64,000 nt of DNA from Chitinophagales bacterium. GTDB lineage: Bacteria; Bacteroidota; Bacteroidia; Chitinophagales; Chitinophagaceae. The position numbers and the translations under genes are program-made. The DNA lies in contig JAFLBM010000005.1 in assembly GCA_017303455.1 (NCBI GenBank), forward strand, positions 83,584-147,583, given 5' to 3'. This document shows positions 36,036 through 43,714 of the stretch, one piece after another; within the stretch, counting starts at the first letter, position 1, and each line of letters opens with the position of its first letter. Below the pieces are notes generated by a model. The model was not told the DNA's origin. It did no database searches and saw only the letters and a program-made list of their open reading frames with translations.

Positions 36036-36611
36036 TTAATCATCATCGTCTTTATCCTTTTTTCCATTTAGTTCAGCCTGCCGGAGGCTGTCTTTACCCG
36101 GTTCTTCTGCCTCCTTATTTTCGCCTTTCATTTCATCTTCTTCATTTTCCTCTTTTCCTTCATTTGCTGTTGCCCCATTTTGTATTTCACTATGCCTGAT
36201 CAGTCCGCCCAGATGTGCCGTTTGTGCCATAGTTACAAAGGAACCAAGAGAAAGCAGTACCAGGCCGCTAAACAATATCCTGGCCATGGACGCCTTATTT
36301 CTTATAAAAAGACCAATCAACGCAAGCCCGCCCATAATACTGATAATGATCAGCGAGATTTTGGCCATCTCTTCATGTTCTTCGATAGCGTTTTCATTAA
36401 CGCCGGGCAAATTTTCAACCAGCTCTTCTGTGCCTTCGCCGGTCAGGAATACGGGTATTGTAAATACCGCTGCGGCAATAAGAAAGTATAAAGAAAGGTG
36501 TTTGAAAGATTCATTTTTTTTGATCATGCCGGCCAAAAGAATGCCACCGCTAATAAGCGAAAGAAAAAGGGGCGCATGGTTTAATGCCAGGTGAATTTGT
36601 GCTGCATTCAT
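36036..36611 (-). CDS. Four-helix membrane protein, DUF2231-like, with acidic tail
   Basis: A 191-residue protein with four predicted membrane helices (about residues 10-27, 38-57, 85-103 and 110-128). Histidines sit near helix ends: IHLALNHAPLF in the first helix and AHLGGLIRH after the fourth. These resemble the His pairs of DUF2231 membrane proteins, which may bind haem (inference). Residues 140-191 are an extremely acidic/basic soluble tail ending KDKDDDD. Its neighbours are other small envelope genes, giving no clear pathway. Confidence 0.75.
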   Translation of the reverse strand: MNAAQIHLALNHAPLFLSLISGGILLAGMIKKNESFKHLSLYFLIAAAVFTIPVFLTGEGTEELVENLPGVNENAIEEHEEMAKISLIIISIMGGLALIGLFIRNKASMARILFSGLVLLSLGSFVTMAQTAHLGGLIRHSEIQNGATANEGKEENEEDEMKGENKEAEEPGKDSLRQAELNGKKDKDDDD

Positions 36612-36643
36612 GATTAATATTTTTTAAATGTAGAAATGATAAA

Positions 36644-36667
36644 ACAGCAGCAGGTTAAAGCTGCTGT
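36644..36667 (-). terminator. Intrinsic terminator of the small exported-protein gene
   Basis: An 8-bp stem, ACAGCAGC with GCTGCTGT (36644-36651 with 36660-36667), is followed on the minus strand by TTTTATCATTTC. It lies 19 bases beyond the stop at 36686. Confidence 0.6.
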
Positions 36668-36685
36668 GCTGATCGTGAAATCAAT

Positions 36686-37063
36686 TCAGGAATAGCGGGG
36701 AGGATGAAAGATGGAAAAACTTCTTTTGCAAAGATTTCCTTCGGGATACAATGTGGTGTTAACAATGAAAGAATAAATTACCAGGTTCTCATTTGCTTCT
36801 TTTGCAAAAGGAGGGAGTGTATCAGTATGTTGCGTGTTGCCCGGGTACTTAAAAGGCAACTGGTTGTCTTCCTCATCGTCGTTATCTTGCGGGTGATGAC
36901 CGGTATAATGAAGTTTCAGGAAACCCGAAAAACTAATTGAAGGGTCTTCTGCCTGGTGATCCCTGAAATGCCGGAATAAAAGAGGTATCCTGAACAATTG
37001 GTGCAGTTCAGAAGTGCAATTCAGGAACAAAACAGATGATATGATCAATAAATACCTGCGCAT
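36686..37063 (-). CDS. Small exported protein of unknown function
   Basis: A 125-residue protein from the ATG at 37061-37063 (MRRYLLIISSVLFLNC); the frame extends five codons upstream. The hydrophobic N-terminus is a signal peptide, with LNC possibly a lipobox cysteine. The mature part contains FRHFRDHQAEDPSISFSGFL, HHPQDNDDEEDNQLPFK and a late single Cys. The His/Asp/Glu-rich stretch could bind metal ions. I recall similar exported proteins in Bacteroidota but no assigned function. It is followed by a terminator. Confidence 0.7.
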   Translation of the reverse strand: MRRYLLIISSVLFLNCTSELHQLFRIPLLFRHFRDHQAEDPSISFSGFLKLHYTGHHPQDNDDEEDNQLPFKYPGNTQHTDTLPPFAKEANENLVIYSFIVNTTLYPEGNLCKRSFSIFHPPRYS

Positions 37064-37178
37064 AGAAGAGGGGAACAATGTAAAATAATTTTAGAAAAGA
37101 AGAGATGACTTATCTTTTTTACCTGTTAAGAATTACTTATTTACTTCATTTTTGAAAAGAATGAGATATTTGTAAGCC

Positions 37179-37574
37179 ATGAAACAGCATCTAGCACATA
37201 TTGCACTGGTGGTAGCCGATTATGATGAAGCCATTCTTTTTTATACAGAAATGCTCGGTTTCAGGCTGGAAGAAGATACCGCACTCAGTGATACAAAACG
37301 CTGGGTCATTGTATCGCCCCCGGGTTCAGATGGTTGCCGGTTACTTTTAGCCAAAGCAACTAACAAAGAACAGCAAAGCAGGGTAGGCAACCAAACCGGT
37401 GGCCGGGTATTCCTGTTTTTATATACGGATGATTTTTGGCGGGATTATAATGATATGGTCAGTAAGGGCATTTCATTTGTCCGGGAACCGGTCACAGAGC
37501 CTTACGGAACTGTTGCTGTTTTTGCAGACCTCTACGGCAACCTGTGGGATATCATCCAACCTTCAAAAAAATAA
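37179..37574 (+). CDS. VOC-family (glyoxalase-like) protein
   Basis: A 131-residue protein with two beta-alpha-beta-beta-beta units of the vicinal oxygen chelate fold. HLAHIALVVADYDEAILFYTEMLGF is the family start, and YGTVAVFADLYGNLWDIIQP is the second-half metal region. Candidate metal ligands are His6 or His8 and the acidic residue near the end (Asp in LWDI replaces the common Glu). The closest types are dioxygenase- or glyoxalase-like proteins of unknown substrate. The collapsed DUF1801 gene starts four bases after the stop. Confidence 0.85.
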   Translation: MKQHLAHIALVVADYDEAILFYTEMLGFRLEEDTALSDTKRWVIVSPPGSDGCRLLLAKATNKEQQSRVGNQTGGRVFLFLYTDDFWRDYNDMVSKGISFVREPVTEPYGTVAVFADLYGNLWDIIQPSKK

Positions 37575-37577
37575 CCC

Positions 37578-37712
37578 ATGCTGAAACCTGCTGATGACTG
37601 GTTTTTAAAACAGGAGAAGCCTGGAAAATACTGCTACTGGACCTCCGTTAAGGACCTGCCGGTGAAGAAAATCAATTCCATTCCTGAACAAGTATTAAAA
37701 TTGTATAAATAA
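37578..37712 (+). pseudogene. DUF1801 gene collapsed to 44 codons by internal deletion
   Basis: The frame encodes 44 residues. Its N-terminal part (MLKPADDWFLKQEKP) matches the start, and its C-terminal part (KDLPVKKINSIPEQVLKLYK) matches the end, of DUF1801 (YdhG-like) proteins as I remember them. These are normally about 110-120 residues; the middle, including the WKYGMPFF-type core, is missing. The reading frame is preserved, so an in-frame deletion of roughly 70 codons is the simplest reading. It lies between two intact genes on the same strand, 3 bases after the VOC stop and 7 before the GNAT start. Confidence 0.55.
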
Positions 37713-37719
37713 ACAAGTA

Positions 37720-38169
37720 ATGACCTTCAGAGAAGCGACGATAAAAGATATTCCTCAGATACAGGTTGTACGCAATGCGGTTACAGAAAATACTTTATCG
37801 AACCCGGCGCTGGTGACTGATAAGGATTGTGAAGAATTCATTATGAAACGGGGCAAAGGCTGGGTTTGTGAAGTAGATGATACTATCGTTGGCTTTGCGA
37901 TTGCCGACCTGCAGGATCATAATGTGTGGGCTTTATTTGTTCACCCGGGTTTTGATAAGAAGGGAATCGGCCGCCGCCTGCATGATGATATGCTGAACTG
38001 GTATTTTCAGCAAACGACTCAAACAATCTGGCTCAGTACCAGTCCCGGCACCAGGGCAGAAGCCTTCTACCGCAAGGCGGGCTGGAGAGAAACAGGCCTG
38101 TACGGTAAAGGGGAGATAAAATTTGAAATGGCTGCAACTGAATGGGTCACAAGGATTGTCTCCATGTAG
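37720..38169 (+). CDS. GNAT-family N-acetyltransferase
   Basis: A 149-residue GNAT domain. It begins MTFREATIKDIPQIQVVRN, with the central strand NVWALFVHPGFDKKGIGRRLHDDM as the acetyl-CoA loop, and ends FYRKAGWRETGLYGKGEIKFEM. All core motifs A and B are present. The substrate cannot be read. It probably shares a transcript with the VOC gene, since 145 bases separate them and hold only the collapsed DUF1801 frame. Confidence 0.88.
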   Translation: MTFREATIKDIPQIQVVRNAVTENTLSNPALVTDKDCEEFIMKRGKGWVCEVDDTIVGFAIADLQDHNVWALFVHPGFDKKGIGRRLHDDMLNWYFQQTTQTIWLSTSPGTRAEAFYRKAGWRETGLYGKGEIKFEMAATEWVTRIVSM

Positions 38170-38249
38170 GGAAATATTTTTACATTTAATTGTGATACAA
38201 AGCAGCTTTAGATTGTTGATGATAAAAGCAAGGCTCTAATACCAGCACC

Positions 38250-39353
38250 ATGAAGCAAATTCGCCTGTTGTCCATTCTTTTTTTTATCCCCGTGGTTTTA
38301 ACTGTCAGTGAAAACACGGTTGACGGCCCTTATGTTTCTTATCACAATGAGCAGCTCTTTATTAAAAATATCATTGAGGAGAATGGCAGTAAAATGGCAC
38401 GGGTGGATAGTATGCCCATTTCCTCCCGGAAGAGTGTCACTCTTACTATCAATACAGATATTCCCGGCAAAACCTTCGCTGTTACATTTAAAAATGAACT
38501 GGTCAATGAACCCACTGTATTTCCGCTTCCGGAAAAACAATTGATCCTGTCGGATATGGAAGGCAATTTTGCAGGGTTCAGAAAATTATTACAGGGAACC
38601 GGGGTTATTGACAACGACCTGAACTGGATATTTGGAAAAGGGCACCTGGTTTTATCCGGCGATTTTGTGGATCGCGGACAACAGGTTACCGAATTACTAT
38701 GGTTCATTTATTCGCTGGAGGAGAAAGCAAAAGCTGCCGGCGGTTATGTCCATTATATACTGGGTAATCATGAGATCATGATCATGAGCGGGGATACCAG
38801 GTATGTCAATCAAAAGTATAAGGAAAGTACCGGCTTACTGAATGTAAAGTATGAACAGTTATTTGATGAACATACCGAACTCGGCCGCTGGCTCCGGACC
38901 AAGAATGTGATCGAAAAAATCGGTGATAATATTTTTGTACATGGCGGTATATCCGATGCAGTGAATAAACTCCGTCTTTCACCGGAAGAGATCAATACCC
39001 TGGTGAAACCTTATTATTCCGATAGCCTTTATATCTATCCTGATAAAAAACTGCCTGTTTTGTATAATGATGATGGGCCTTTCTGGTACCGGGGCTATTA
39101 TAAACCCGACCCTGATAAGATATTACCCTGGCAGATCCACAGAACGCTGTCACGGTTTTCGGTGCGGCATATCTTCACCGGTCATTCTATCGTGGCGGAT
39201 ACGATCAGTGTATGGCATCATGGTAAAGTTGTGAATACAGATGTGCCGCATGCCGAAGGAAAATCAGAGGCCGTACTTATTGAACAAGGCAGCTATTACC
39301 GGGTAACAGCAACCGGCGAACGTTTCCAGTTACCGGTATCCAGCAGGAATTAA
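38250..39353 (+). CDS. Exported calcineurin-like metallophosphoesterase
   Basis: A 367-residue protein with a signal peptide (residues 1-18). The N-terminal 95 residues are beta-rich and unassigned. The metallophosphatase core is complete: ILSDMEGNF (Asp, with Glu in place of the usual His/Asp), LVLSGDFVDRGQQ, YILGNHEIM, VHGGISD and FTGHSIV. The first motif, DxEG where DxHG or DIHG is usual, is a variation of the metal site. It likely acts as a periplasmic phosphoesterase, similar to Shewanella-like phosphatases. The next gene starts 19 bases later. Confidence 0.87.
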   Translation: MKQIRLLSILFFIPVVLTVSENTVDGPYVSYHNEQLFIKNIIEENGSKMARVDSMPISSRKSVTLTINTDIPGKTFAVTFKNELVNEPTVFPLPEKQLILSDMEGNFAGFRKLLQGTGVIDNDLNWIFGKGHLVLSGDFVDRGQQVTELLWFIYSLEEKAKAAGGYVHYILGNHEIMIMSGDTRYVNQKYKESTGLLNVKYEQLFDEHTELGRWLRTKNVIEKIGDNIFVHGGISDAVNKLRLSPEEINTLVKPYYSDSLYIYPDKKLPVLYNDDGPFWYRGYYKPDPDKILPWQIHRTLSRFSVRHIFTGHSIVADTISVWHHGKVVNTDVPHAEGKSEAVLIEQGSYYRVTATGERFQLPVSSRN

Positions 39354-39372
39354 ACTTCCCTACTTTCGCCAC

Positions 39373-39843
39373 ATGAAAGCTGCCACGGTACATGAAATAA
39401 AACAGGAATTACTGAATTGCAAACCCGCCGAAACGGTGGAGTTATGCCTGCGGCTGTCCCGGTTTAAAAAGGAGAACAAAGAACTGCTGACCTATCTCTT
39501 ATTTGAAGCACATGATGAAGAGGGGTTTGTTACATCGGTAAAGAACGAGATCGATGAATTGTTCAACGGGATCAACCAGTCACAACTGTACTTTGCCAAA
39601 AAAAGCCTGCGGAAAATTGTCCGGATCATCAATAAATACAGCCGGTACAGCGGGATCAAAGAAACCGATCTTGCCCTGCGGATACATTTCTGCACGATTC
39701 TCAAAGAATCAGGTATTCCCATCAGCCAGAATGCCGTCATCAATAACCTTTATTTATCGCAACTGAAAAAGATCAACACCGTGCTGGCCACCTTGCACGA
39801 AGACCTGCAATATGATTACCGGCGGCAGGTGGATGAGCTGTAA
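39373..39843 (+). CDS. Conserved hypothetical helical protein
   Basis: A 156-residue cytosolic protein, almost entirely alpha-helical by composition and highly basic (FAKKSLRKIVRIINKYSRY). There is no signal or membrane segment and no motif that names an activity. Leu/Ile heptad-like spacing suggests a helical bundle or repeat fold. It probably shares a transcript with the phosphoesterase gene, whose stop is 19 bases upstream. A role with nucleic acid is possible from its charge, but this is only a guess. Confidence 0.72.
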   Translation: MKAATVHEIKQELLNCKPAETVELCLRLSRFKKENKELLTYLLFEAHDEEGFVTSVKNEIDELFNGINQSQLYFAKKSLRKIVRIINKYSRYSGIKETDLALRIHFCTILKESGIPISQNAVINNLYLSQLKKINTVLATLHEDLQYDYRRQVDEL

Positions 39844-39924
39844 CTAATACCCGTTTATTAAATTCATTAACATTTGCTCCCGGTTAATAGAATAATGTGC
39901 CTTTAGTCATTATGCCCCGGAATA

Positions 39925-39948
39925 TGACCGGCCCGGTCAGTATTTTTA
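39925..39948 (+). promoter_or_regulatory. Palindromic operator abutting the -7 element of the retropepsin gene
   Basis: TGACCGG-C-CCGGTCA (39925-39939) is a 15-bp perfect odd-centred palindrome. It ends two bases before TATTTTTA (39941-39948), a -7-like element. A protein bound there would cover the promoter spacer, so repression is the likely effect. The 12-mer CTTTAGTCATTA lies upstream at 39901-39912. Confidence 0.4.
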
Positions 39949-39964
39949 TCCCGATCAGAAACCA

Positions 39965-40963
39965 ATGCTTCTTTCCGGCCGGCTTTATATAATGATAGGT
40001 ATGCTTTGCATACAGCTGCTGCTTGCAGTGAGCAGATCATTTGCCGGGAATAATCCGGTTGCTATTATTTCACCGGCTGAAATATCAGTCAGTGTTTTCA
40101 GCGAAGTTAAATATGAACAGGATTCGTCGGTTATTGTAATTCCATTCAGCAGGGCCGGTAATCTTATCCTCGTAAGAGCAAGGGCCGACAGTATTGAAGG
40201 AAATTTCATTTTGGATACCGGTTGTCCTCACCTGGTGCTGAATATGACCTATTTCCGGCATTATGAAACCACCTGGGAACAGGATGAACAAAAAGGAGGG
40301 ATGACGGGTGAAATTGCCACGGCCCTGCAAACAGTGATCAGCAATTTCAGATTCGGGGCTACTGAACATTACCGGGTAAAGACTGACCTGGTGAATCTCG
40401 GACATATTGAGAACAGTAAAGGTGTCAGGATCCTCGGCCTGATCGGTATGCAATTATTGGACAGGTATGAAATGATCATTGATTTTGAAAGAAGCCAGAT
40501 CCACCTGCGGAAGGCCAACCGCAAAGACGATCTGGAAACTCAAAACGAAATGCTCCGGGATACTGCCGCCTATCATACCATCCCTATTGAAATGAAAGAT
40601 GACCGGATCATCGTTAAAACTGAACTGGCCGGGAAGAAAATACGGCTGATCATTGACAGCGGTGCAGAATCCAATGTACTGGACAGCCGGTTACCGGATA
40701 AAGTATTTGAACAGGTCAGTATTAACGGACGCATCATCCTCACCGGGGCTGGAAATAAGAAAGTGGAAGCCTTAAGGGGTGATTTGCAAACACTGGTCAT
40801 CGGAGGTCAACGGGTAAATGACCTGCCCGTAATGATCACCAACCTGGAAAAGACCTGTTTTTCCTATGGCGGCTGCGTGGACGGAATATTAGGATTTGAT
40901 TTTCTCTCCTTACAGAAAATAGGGTTTAATTTTGTAACTCGCAAAATGTACTTATGGAAATGA
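39965..40963 (+). CDS. Exported retropepsin-like aspartic protease
   Basis: A 332-residue protein with an N-terminal hydrophobic signal (residues 5-28, ending SFAG); an ATG nine codons downstream (39992) is an alternative start. Two aspartyl-protease half-domains are visible: FILDTGCPHLVL (about residue 80) and LIIDSGAESNVLD (about 228), with hydrophobic Gly motifs ILGLIGMQLLD and GILGFDFLS closing each half. This is the clan AA pattern of single-chain, pepsin-like retropepsins common in Bacteroidota. The stop overlaps the CBM48 gene start by ten bases, so the two proteins are probably made in step. Confidence 0.85.
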   Translation: MLLSGRLYIMIGMLCIQLLLAVSRSFAGNNPVAIISPAEISVSVFSEVKYEQDSSVIVIPFSRAGNLILVRARADSIEGNFILDTGCPHLVLNMTYFRHYETTWEQDEQKGGMTGEIATALQTVISNFRFGATEHYRVKTDLVNLGHIENSKGVRILGLIGMQLLDRYEMIIDFERSQIHLRKANRKDDLETQNEMLRDTAAYHTIPIEMKDDRIIVKTELAGKKIRLIIDSGAESNVLDSRLPDKVFEQVSINGRIILTGAGNKKVEALRGDLQTLVIGGQRVNDLPVMITNLEKTCFSYGGCVDGILGFDFLSLQKIGFNFVTRKMYLWK

Positions 40964-42435
40964 GGAGGGCAGCTCAACATATCATCAAAACCGGGTGGCG
41001 GACAAGCTTCTTCCTCATACTGGCCCTCTTGCTGTTTGCCATAAGAGGTGCGGCACAACCTCCATTAAAGAACTACACGATCAAGAATGGCCAGATGCAT
41101 ATTGCCATCGGCAAGAATATTCCATTTGCTTCACTCGACAGCTTCATTACACAATATGGCTTACAATCCCTGGCACTGGCTGATTTTTTTACGAAGGGAT
41201 TTGAAGATTCGCTGAAAAAACAGGGCTGGAAAGTGGTGATCAATAATAACGAGGTCTGCATTTTCACCAAGCTGATAGAAGGATTGGCTGACCTGGATGA
41301 TCATGCCGAAAAGATCAGGCTGACGGAAAAGAAACAATTCCCGGATGGCGAATTTCCGGCAGTGAGTAATAAAGTGGTAATGGGGTATAACCGTTTCCGG
41401 AATAAACAGCCTTTCCGCATTACAGAAGATTCATTAGTTGTTTTTTACCTGCGTAATAATCAGAAAGCAGGTAAAGTGATGCTGGCCGGCAGTTTCAATA
41501 ACTGGGTACCTGATAATTTACCGATGACCAAAACCGATAGTGGCTGGATCGCTTCGGTGAAATTAAAACCGGGTAAGTACTGGTACAAGTTCATCGTGGA
41601 TGGAAACTGGATCATTGATATGGATAACCGGCTGAATGAAAATGACGGCAGGGGTAATATCAATTCCGTATTCTATTATAACAACTATGTTTTCCGGCTG
41701 AATGGATATACCAATGCCAGGAAAGTATTTGTATCCGGCAGCTTTAATGACTGGCAGGAAGGAGAACTGACGTTTAGCAAAACAGCCACCGGGTGGGAGT
41801 TACCCGTTTATCTCGCTGATGGCACACATACTTACAAATTTGTAGTGGATGGTAAATGGATCACTGACCCATTGAATACTGATAAATATCCCAACGAATT
41901 CAATGATTTTAATTCTGTGATCAGGATGGGTAAGATGCATTTATTCTTCCTGCCCGGTTTCCCGGATGCCAGACAAGTGATACTGGCTGGTTCTTTCAAT
42001 AAGTGGCGGGATGATGAATTATATATGAAAAAAACGGCTGCGGGATGGGAATTGTATTACACCCTGGGGGCAGGCAATTATGAATACAAATATAAAGTGG
42101 ATGGCAAATGGGTAACGGATACCGTGGGCCAGCATAACAATCCGGGTAAAAAAGAAACATCTTATTTTATCATTGATCCCAATTATACCTTCCGGTTAAA
42201 AGGCTTTGCGAATGCGAAATCCGTTTTCCTGGCGGGTGATTTTAATGACTGGAGCCCCAATTCACTGGCCATGAAAAAAGAAGGGGATGAGTGGGTATTC
42301 TCGGTGCACCTTGATCCCGGTAAGCATCTCTATAAATTTATCGTGGATGGAAAATGGATCATTGATCCCGGTAATAAACTCTGGGAGGACAACGAGATGG
42401 ATACCGGCAACTCCGTACTCTGGATCGAACGATAA
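40954..42435 (+). CDS. Exported protein with four tandem CBM48 modules
   Basis: A 493-residue protein with a signal peptide (ending GAAQP near residue 35); the start is at 40954, or at 40960 in an ATGA overlap. Residues about 37-110 form a small alpha/beta domain resembling secretin/TonB short N-terminal domains (inference). Residues about 153-493 contain four AMPK/CBM48-type modules of about 83 residues, each with GSFN-W, a GW or EW strand and YKFIVDGKW-DP: at about 165, 250, 333 and 417. No catalytic domain is attached, so a binding or scaffold role on glucans or glycoproteins is likely. It is coupled to the retropepsin gene. Confidence 0.85.
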   Translation: MEMRRAAQHIIKTGWRTSFFLILALLLFAIRGAAQPPLKNYTIKNGQMHIAIGKNIPFASLDSFITQYGLQSLALADFFTKGFEDSLKKQGWKVVINNNEVCIFTKLIEGLADLDDHAEKIRLTEKKQFPDGEFPAVSNKVVMGYNRFRNKQPFRITEDSLVVFYLRNNQKAGKVMLAGSFNNWVPDNLPMTKTDSGWIASVKLKPGKYWYKFIVDGNWIIDMDNRLNENDGRGNINSVFYYNNYVFRLNGYTNARKVFVSGSFNDWQEGELTFSKTATGWELPVYLADGTHTYKFVVDGKWITDPLNTDKYPNEFNDFNSVIRMGKMHLFFLPGFPDARQVILAGSFNKWRDDELYMKKTAAGWELYYTLGAGNYEYKYKVDGKWVTDTVGQHNNPGKKETSYFIIDPNYTFRLKGFANAKSVFLAGDFNDWSPNSLAMKKEGDEWVFSVHLDPGKHLYKFIVDGKWIIDPGNKLWEDNEMDTGNSVLWIER

Positions 42436-42439
42436 TTTT

Positions 42440-43429
42440 CTACAGTATTTTTTTCCAGTAATCCAGCCAATTGATCATACGGCTGGTAAACCCATATTCA
42501 TTATCAAACCAGGCAATAAGTTTTACCTGCTGGCCTACAACGGAAGTCAGTGTTCCGTCAATCAAACAGGAATGAGTATTGCCTTTGATATCTAATGACA
42601 CCAGTGGTTCTTCGGTATAATCCAGAATGCCTTTGTATTCACCCTCTGCTGCTTTTTTAAAAAGGGTATTGATTTGATTTACCGGTACAGCCTCATTCAA
42701 TTGTACCGTGAAATCAGCCATCGCCCCATTGGCCACAGGTATTCTTGTGGAAACAGCAGCGATCCTGTTCTGCAAACCCGGCATCAGTTTTTCTAAGGAC
42801 TGGTGCAGGTCGATCTCCACCGGTATAATGGATTCGGCTGCAGCACGGCCGCGGCGGAATTGTCTATGCGGCGCATCCACCAGTTCCTGTCTTGATGTAT
42901 AAGAATGGAGGATATTTAGTTGTGCTGATTTGATCCCGATCGCATTCAGTATATACAAAACATGCACGGAACAATTCGTCATACAACCACCCGGGGAGAT
43001 GATATGTGTATCTGCTGTTACCGCACTATGATTAAAACCATAGATGAGTAAGGGAATATCGGCTGAACCTGTTGTGGACAACAACACTTTTTTAGCCCCG
43101 GCTTTTAAATGTTCTGAAGCAGCAGTATGATTGGAAAAACTACCCGAACATTCCAGCACCACATCCACACCCAGTTCCTTCCAGGGAAGTTGAGACGGAT
43201 GATCGGCCCGGAAGGCTTTGATCGATTGACCGGCTGCCACAATAATATCTCCCTCCATAATCACAGGCTCGGGGAAAGTGCCATAGACCGAATCGTATTT
43301 CACTAAATAAGCCAGGTTCTCCACCGGCATGATATCGTTGACAGCCACTAATTCCACACCCGGGTGATGTAATAATCTCCTGAATAATAAGCGGCCGATA
43401 CGGCCCATTCCGTTGATAGCGATCCTCAT
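42440..43429 (-). CDS. gap: Divergent glyceraldehyde-3-phosphate dehydrogenase
   Basis: A 329-residue protein of the GAPDH family. The NAD-binding start is MRIAINGMGRIGRLLFRR. The catalytic loop is GGCMTNC instead of the common SCTTNC; the reactive cysteine is kept. HSYTSRQELVDAPH carries the catalytic His and RRGRAAAESIIP the phosphate site, and WFDNEYGFTSRM closes the enzyme. It may be a second, specialised GAPDH or an erythrose-4-phosphate dehydrogenase. It converges on the CBM48 gene with only four bases between stops. GATATTTG on the minus strand (43462-43455) is its likely -7 element. Confidence 0.85.
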   Translation of the reverse strand: MRIAINGMGRIGRLLFRRLLHHPGVELVAVNDIMPVENLAYLVKYDSVYGTFPEPVIMEGDIIVAAGQSIKAFRADHPSQLPWKELGVDVVLECSGSFSNHTAASEHLKAGAKKVLLSTTGSADIPLLIYGFNHSAVTADTHIISPGGCMTNCSVHVLYILNAIGIKSAQLNILHSYTSRQELVDAPHRQFRRGRAAAESIIPVEIDLHQSLEKLMPGLQNRIAAVSTRIPVANGAMADFTVQLNEAVPVNQINTLFKKAAEGEYKGILDYTEEPLVSLDIKGNTHSCLIDGTLTSVVGQQVKLIAWFDNEYGFTSRMINWLDYWKKIL

Positions 43430-43600
43430 AGTTCCAATTTTGTAAAAAGAGATGCAAATATCCTGAAGAAAAACAATTCCGGGCTGTATCAGAATTTTGG
43501 ATTAAAGCTATATCAATTGATGCCGGTATCGTAATCTTTCTTCGGGCATTTCCGTCCCGCTGCCGGTACTAAACCGGGCCAGACAACGTTATTCAGTGTT

Positions 43601-43679
43601 GCCCCGTCTCTAACCAAGATTTTTCAATAAAAAACGGGGCTTCGTTAAACCACCCGTGTCCAGACAGGTCTGTATACAG
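43601..43679 (+). promoter_or_regulatory. Hairpin and overlapping dyads in a lipoprotein leader
   Basis: GCCCCGT (43601-43607) pairs with ACGGGGC (43634-43640) across a 26-base loop. Downstream, CAGAC-AG-GTCTG (43661-43672) overlaps CTGTATACAG (43670-43679), two nested perfect dyads ending 35 bases before the lipoprotein start codon. Function is not known; an operator is plausible. Confidence 0.3.
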
Positions 43680-43714
43680 TCCTTAAAAAATTAAAAATAA
43701 TAAACCCTCACTTT

